Of a DNA stretch of 64,000 nt, positions 61,031-64,000 are shown one piece after another. The stretch's first letter is position 1, and each line of letters begins with the position of its first letter. The notes below the pieces were generated by a model. The model made no database searches and was not told the origin of the DNA. It saw nothing but the letters and a program-made list of their open reading frames with translations. The translations under genes were made by a program, and so were the position numbers. The stretch comes from Erythrobacter aureus (GTDB lineage Bacteria > Pseudomonadota > Alphaproteobacteria > Sphingomonadales > Sphingomonadaceae), in the NCBI RefSeq assembly GCF_003355455.1, contig NZ_CP031358.1, positions 343,976 to 407,975 on the forward strand, read 5' to 3'.

Positions 61031-62065
61031 TCAGTAGATCATCGTTTCGTCGGATTTGGGATCGATCAGCAGGATCTCTCCGTCATCAGCCATCGTCTTT
61101 GCCAGCCGGACGAGTTCTGCCTGGGCATCTTCGCACTCTCGAGCACGAACCGGCCCCATCGATGCCATCTCTTCGGTGAGCATCTTCGCCGCGCGCTGGG
61201 TCATGCCAGCCAGGAAGACAGCCTTCACGTCGTCGCTGACACCCTTGAGCGCAAGAGCAAGCTGGTTGTTGTCGGCCTTGCGGACGACGGCAGCGATGGC
61301 GGTGGGGAGCAGCGCGGACAAATCCTCAAAGGTGAACATGAGAGCGCGGATGCGCTCGGCGGATGTGTGGTTCTTCTCTTCGAGCGCGCCGAGAAGGGAT
61401 TCTTCCTTCGAGCGGTCGAGCGCATTGAAGACGTCAGCCATGACTTCGTGGCTGTCACGCTTCTGGTCGCGCGAGAAGTTGGCCATGAACTCGGTCCGAA
61501 GCGTCTTTTCGATCTCCAAGACGATCTCGCTCTGGACCGGCTCTGCAATCAGCATGCGCTGGATGACCTCGATGCCGAAATCTTCCGGAAGCTCGGCGAT
61601 CACTTTCGCCGTGTGCTCTGGCTTCATTTTGGAGAGGATGACGGCGACGGTCTGCGGGTATTCGTTCCGCAAATAGCCTGCGAGCGTTGCCTCGTTCACA
61701 TTGGAGAGCTTGTCCCACATGGTACGCCCCGTGGGGCCGCTGATGTCCTGCATGATCTCAGCAACCTTGTCGGCGGACATGACGCTGCTCAGAAGCCGTT
61801 CCGTCGACGCGACGGAGCCGTGCATGCTCGACATGCTGGTCACTTCGCCGGTGAATTGCATGAGAAGGTAGTCGACGACTTCCGGCGAGAGCCGGCCCAG
61901 GCGGGAAATGTGCGAGGAGAGTTCCTTGATCTCATCCGGGGAGAGTTCCTCCCAGATGGGAGCGCCATGCTCGGGGCCAAGCACGAGCATAAGAGCGGCC
62001 GCCCGCTGGGGGCCGGTGTACTTGGAAAGTTCCTGCGGTTCGGGCACCGCGGTTATCGCATTCAT
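61031..62065 (-). CDS. fliG: Flagellar motor switch protein FliG
   Basis: Rotor protein that contacts the stators. The 344-residue product has an N-terminal FliF-binding domain, the middle motif NEYPQTVAVILSKMKPEHTAKVIAELPEDF and a C-terminal domain with charged residues on the torque helix (RMLIAEPVQSEIVLEIEK, MGPVRARECEDAQAELVRLAKTMADDGEILL). First gene of a fliG-fliH pair; a TATAAT is 64 bases upstream, in the CTATTATAG site shared with flaEY. Confidence 0.96.
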   Translation of the reverse strand: MNAITAVPEPQELSKYTGPQRAAALMLVLGPEHGAPIWEELSPDEIKELSSHISRLGRLSPEVVDYLLMQFTGEVTSMSSMHGSVASTERLLSSVMSADKVAEIMQDISGPTGRTMWDKLSNVNEATLAGYLRNEYPQTVAVILSKMKPEHTAKVIAELPEDFGIEVIQRMLIAEPVQSEIVLEIEKTLRTEFMANFSRDQKRDSHEVMADVFNALDRSKEESLLGALEEKNHTSAERIRALMFTFEDLSALLPTAIAAVVRKADNNQLALALKGVSDDVKAVFLAGMTQRAAKMLTEEMASMGPVRARECEDAQAELVRLAKTMADDGEILLIDPKSDETMIY

Positions 62066-62127
62066 TCGTGATCTCCCCAGATCAAAAAAATAATCCTGTC
62101 CTCATCCGCATGTGAGGGCATTTTCTC

Positions 62128-62136
62128 CTATTATAG
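62128..62136. promoter_or_regulatory. Symmetric CTATTATAG element between fliG and flaEY
   Basis: CTATTATAG at the end of the 17-mer ATTTTCTCCTATTATAG (62120-62136), identical to the fliL/flgF site. It reads TATAAT toward fliG and TATTAT toward the flaEY-like gene, 41 bases from its ATG. Confidence 0.65.
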
Positions 62137-62174
62137 AACCAAGATTGACCAGATTGCGGGAAGTTCGAGAAAGA

Positions 62175-64000
62175 ATGTCAAATTTTAGCAGCAGCGTGGT
62201 CGGACTAAGCATCCTGAGCGGGACGAATGGCTTTGCCAGTTTCGGGATGGGGAGCTTCAATTTCGAGACGCGCGCTGTGCGCGAAGCGAAAGCGGCATTT
62301 CTCACGCCTGAGACGATTCCTCCCTGGAAGCAATCGCAGCAAAACACCTCGCTCTCGGCCCGCGTTTCGGAGATCCGCGCACTTCCCAGCATCATCGACA
62401 CGAACGTCGGGGACGGTCAGACCCTGACCGCCGACGTTGCGGCAACCTTCACGACATACAAAGCACTCGACCGCTTGAGGGTTCTTGCAGAGGCAGCAGT
62501 AGCCGGCCCCACCACCTCGGTCCGAGAAACATTGCAGGGGGTCTTCTCCGAAGGTCTTACTGACCTGCAGGCATTCCTTGGCGGGGCGGCCGGTGATAGC
62601 CTGTCGGTTTCGTTCGACCAACCAAGCAGCAACGCAAAATCGGTGCCTATCAGCACAGAAGGGGCCTTTGGCGAGACGCTCGGAGCTGGGGTTGCTGAAG
62701 CGCGGGACGCTCCCCTTCCAGACCTCACAGGCACAGAGCAATTCGAAGTCACGATCAAGGGCCTGACCTCATCGGATGTAATTGCCGTTGACCTGACTGG
62801 CGGACCTCAGCCGCCGACGCTTGATTCCGTCTCGGCTGCGATTAACGCGGCCATCGCGAGCGTCCCGAAGCTGAATGCCGATGGGACCGTGCAGGTAGAT
62901 GGAAACGGCGACCCCGTTCCTAAATGGGGTGTCGAGTTCAACCCGGACAAAAGCACAGGAAGTTGGGGCTTCAAAATTTTGAACCCGGGCCTCGAAGAGG
63001 TTTCGATAGACCAGGTGGGCGCGGATGACGCTCTGATGATCGCCACCGGGATGACGGGCCTCGAAAACCCGTCGTCGGCCCAGGTGATGCGGATCGTCGA
63101 CCCGGCTGGCGCGTCGACGCGCGAGACGCTGGCAAATATCTCGGGTCTGGATCGGCTCGAGACGGAACGGGCAGAGCTGAACACCAAGGACTATTCGAAT
63201 ATCGAGGGCGTTGAGGCGCCGCCGACTGACCGGTTTGCGACAACCTCGGCGCGTGCGATGGTGACTGCGGCTGATGGCTCGAGCTACATCGTGGGCACGA
63301 CGGCCGGTGACCTTGCATCGAACAGGATCGCAGGTTCGGAAGATCTCTTCCTGACGAAGGTCGACAGCGAAGGAAACGTGCTCTGGCAGCGCGAACTGGG
63401 CGCGGCTGGGAGCGCGGAAGGCGCTGCAGTGAGCATCGGCCAGAACGGCGAAGTCGTCGTTGCCGGGACTGTCACAGGGATGTTCGACGGCGACAATGCC
63501 GATGGAGACATGCTTGTCGCACGCTTTGATGCGAAGGGAGAAGAGCTTTCCTCGACTCTGGTTCGAGCACTCGGGAGCGATACCGCCACTGCAGTGACCG
63601 TGGGTAATGACGGCTCGATCTACGTCGGCGGCAGGACCTCCAGCGGAAGCGGGGATGCTTTTGTGGCCCGGCTGGACGCGGATGGCTCCCTGAGAGAGCG
63701 CCGGCGTATCGACAGTGGCGGGAGCGATACTCTGAATGCACTGGCGATTGGGCAGGGCGGTGAAGTCTTGGCGCTAACCCGCGAGGGAACCGCGACGAAG
63801 GTGAGGAGCTTGGACGCCGCTTCTCTGGCGACAGACCTTGGCGAGTATTCGTTGGGCCAGGCAGACGCTCGAGCTTTAGCGGTGGCGGATGACGGGACGA
63901 TTGCCGTTGGCGGAGCCACGCGTGACGTTCTGAATGGCGGCCAGGTGAATACGATCAGCGGCGGCCGCGATGGATTTGTTGCACGCGTTTCTTCCGACCT
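62175..64000 (+). CDS. flaEY: FlaEY-like regulatory protein, C-terminus cut by window edge
   Basis: FlaEY is a large alphaproteobacterial protein linked to flagellin gene regions and filament formation in Caulobacter. An open frame from ATG 62175 runs to the end of the window (608 full codons, no stop). The N-terminus (SNFSSSVVGLSILSGTNGFASFG, then REAKAAFLTPETIPPWK) matches the start I expect for FlaEY. From about residue 355 there are repeated SBBP-type beta-propeller units (DLFLTKVDSEGNVLWQRELG, DMLVARFDAKGEELSSTLV, DAFVARLDADGSLRERRRI). No signal peptide is seen. The minus-strand frames overlapping it are shadows. Confidence 0.82.
   Translation, partial: MSNFSSSVVGLSILSGTNGFASFGMGSFNFETRAVREAKAAFLTPETIPPWKQSQQNTSLSARVSEIRALPSIIDTNVGDGQTLTADVAATFTTYKALDRLRVLAEAAVAGPTTSVRETLQGVFSEGLTDLQAFLGGAAGDSLSVSFDQPSSNAKSVPISTEGAFGETLGAGVAEARDAPLPDLTGTEQFEVTIKGLTSSDVIAVDLTGGPQPPTLDSVSAAINAAIASVPKLNADGTVQVDGNGDPVPKWGVEFNPDKSTGSWGFKILNPGLEEVSIDQVGADDALMIATGMTGLENPSSAQVMRIVDPAGASTRETLANISGLDRLETERAELNTKDYSNIEGVEAPPTDRFATTSARAMVTAADGSSYIVGTTAGDLASNRIAGSEDLFLTKVDSEGNVLWQRELGAAGSAEGAAVSIGQNGEVVVAGTVTGMFDGDNADGDMLVARFDAKGEELSSTLVRALGSDTATAVTVGNDGSIYVGGRTSSGSGDAFVARLDADGSLRERRRIDSGGSDTLNALAIGQGGEVLALTREGTATKVRSLDAASLATDLGEYSLGQADARALAVADDGTIAVGGATRDVLNGGQVNTISGGRDGFVARVSSD

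Noticed and set aside
1..64000. tRNA, rRNA, CRISPR arrays, insertion sequences, replication origin
   Set aside because: None recognised by eye; a covariance-model search would be needed to exclude small RNA genes.

Overview
The window looks like GC-rich alphaproteobacterial DNA. FlbT, an FlbD-type regulator, FlaEY and a DUF6468-type protein are all alphaproteobacterial flagellar markers, and the style is closest to the sphingomonads/Caulobacter group, though I cannot name the species. Accessory DNA polymerase genes, a HerA-like ATPase and a thin-pilus (IncI/R64 PilN-PilQ-PilR-like) locus beside flagellar genes suggest a large plasmid or chromid or an integrated element, but no replication origin, partition or relaxase gene is visible, so this is inference.

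Layout. 1-5.5 kb (minus strand): a truncated unknown gene, a small membrane protein, a UvrD/FBH1-like helicase, a lipidated subtilisin-type autotransporter and two paralogous small lipoproteins. 5.6-10 kb: an unknown plus-strand gene, then a minus-strand group headed by a HerA/VirB4-like ATPase. 10-24.9 kb (plus): a type IVb/thin-pilus-like operon with a lipoprotein secretin, inner-membrane accessory proteins, six pilin-like genes in series, the assembly ATPase, a further pilin-like gene, the inner-membrane platform protein and two long PilV-like proteins with beta-helix C-termini. The pilin-like proteins start directly with the hydrophobic helix and have no prepilin leader; for the three I read codon by codon (14206, 14796, 21450) in-frame stop codons exclude a longer start. 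No prepilin peptidase gene is seen.

25-34.3 kb (minus): a DsbA-like thiol oxidoreductase, a DNA polymerase III alpha subunit, a predicted 5-hydroxymethyl-dU DNA kinase-family protein overlapping a DnaQ-like exonuclease, an adenine-type DNA methyltransferase, three small unknown genes and a sigma-70 family factor. 34.5-64 kb: a flagellar cluster with fliI/fliJ/flbT and a muramidase-like protein, flgE-flgK-flgL, a TPR protein, fliL/fliM/DUF6468/motE-like, flgF-flgG-flgA-flgH, one flagellin, flgD-fliK, flhA-flbD-fliN-fliF, fliH-fliG and a truncated flaEY. Not found here: fliP/Q/R, flhB, flgB/C/I, fliE, motA/B and chemotaxis genes.

How it may work together. Flagellar operons are preceded by a TATAAT-type element. 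In the three divergent intergenic regions it is the symmetric 9-mer CTATTATAG, able to face both ways. The FlbD-like regulator lacks the Walker B acidic pair and the GAFTGA threonine expected of sigma-54 activators. With the sigma-70-type factor encoded next to the cluster, this suggests flagellar control has moved from sigma-54/FlbD to a dedicated sigma factor. A second short element, AACATCCAGAA, precedes the HerA-like, DsbA-like and sigma genes. No tRNA, rRNA, CRISPR array or insertion sequence was recognised, and no gene-free stretch exceeds about 300 bases.
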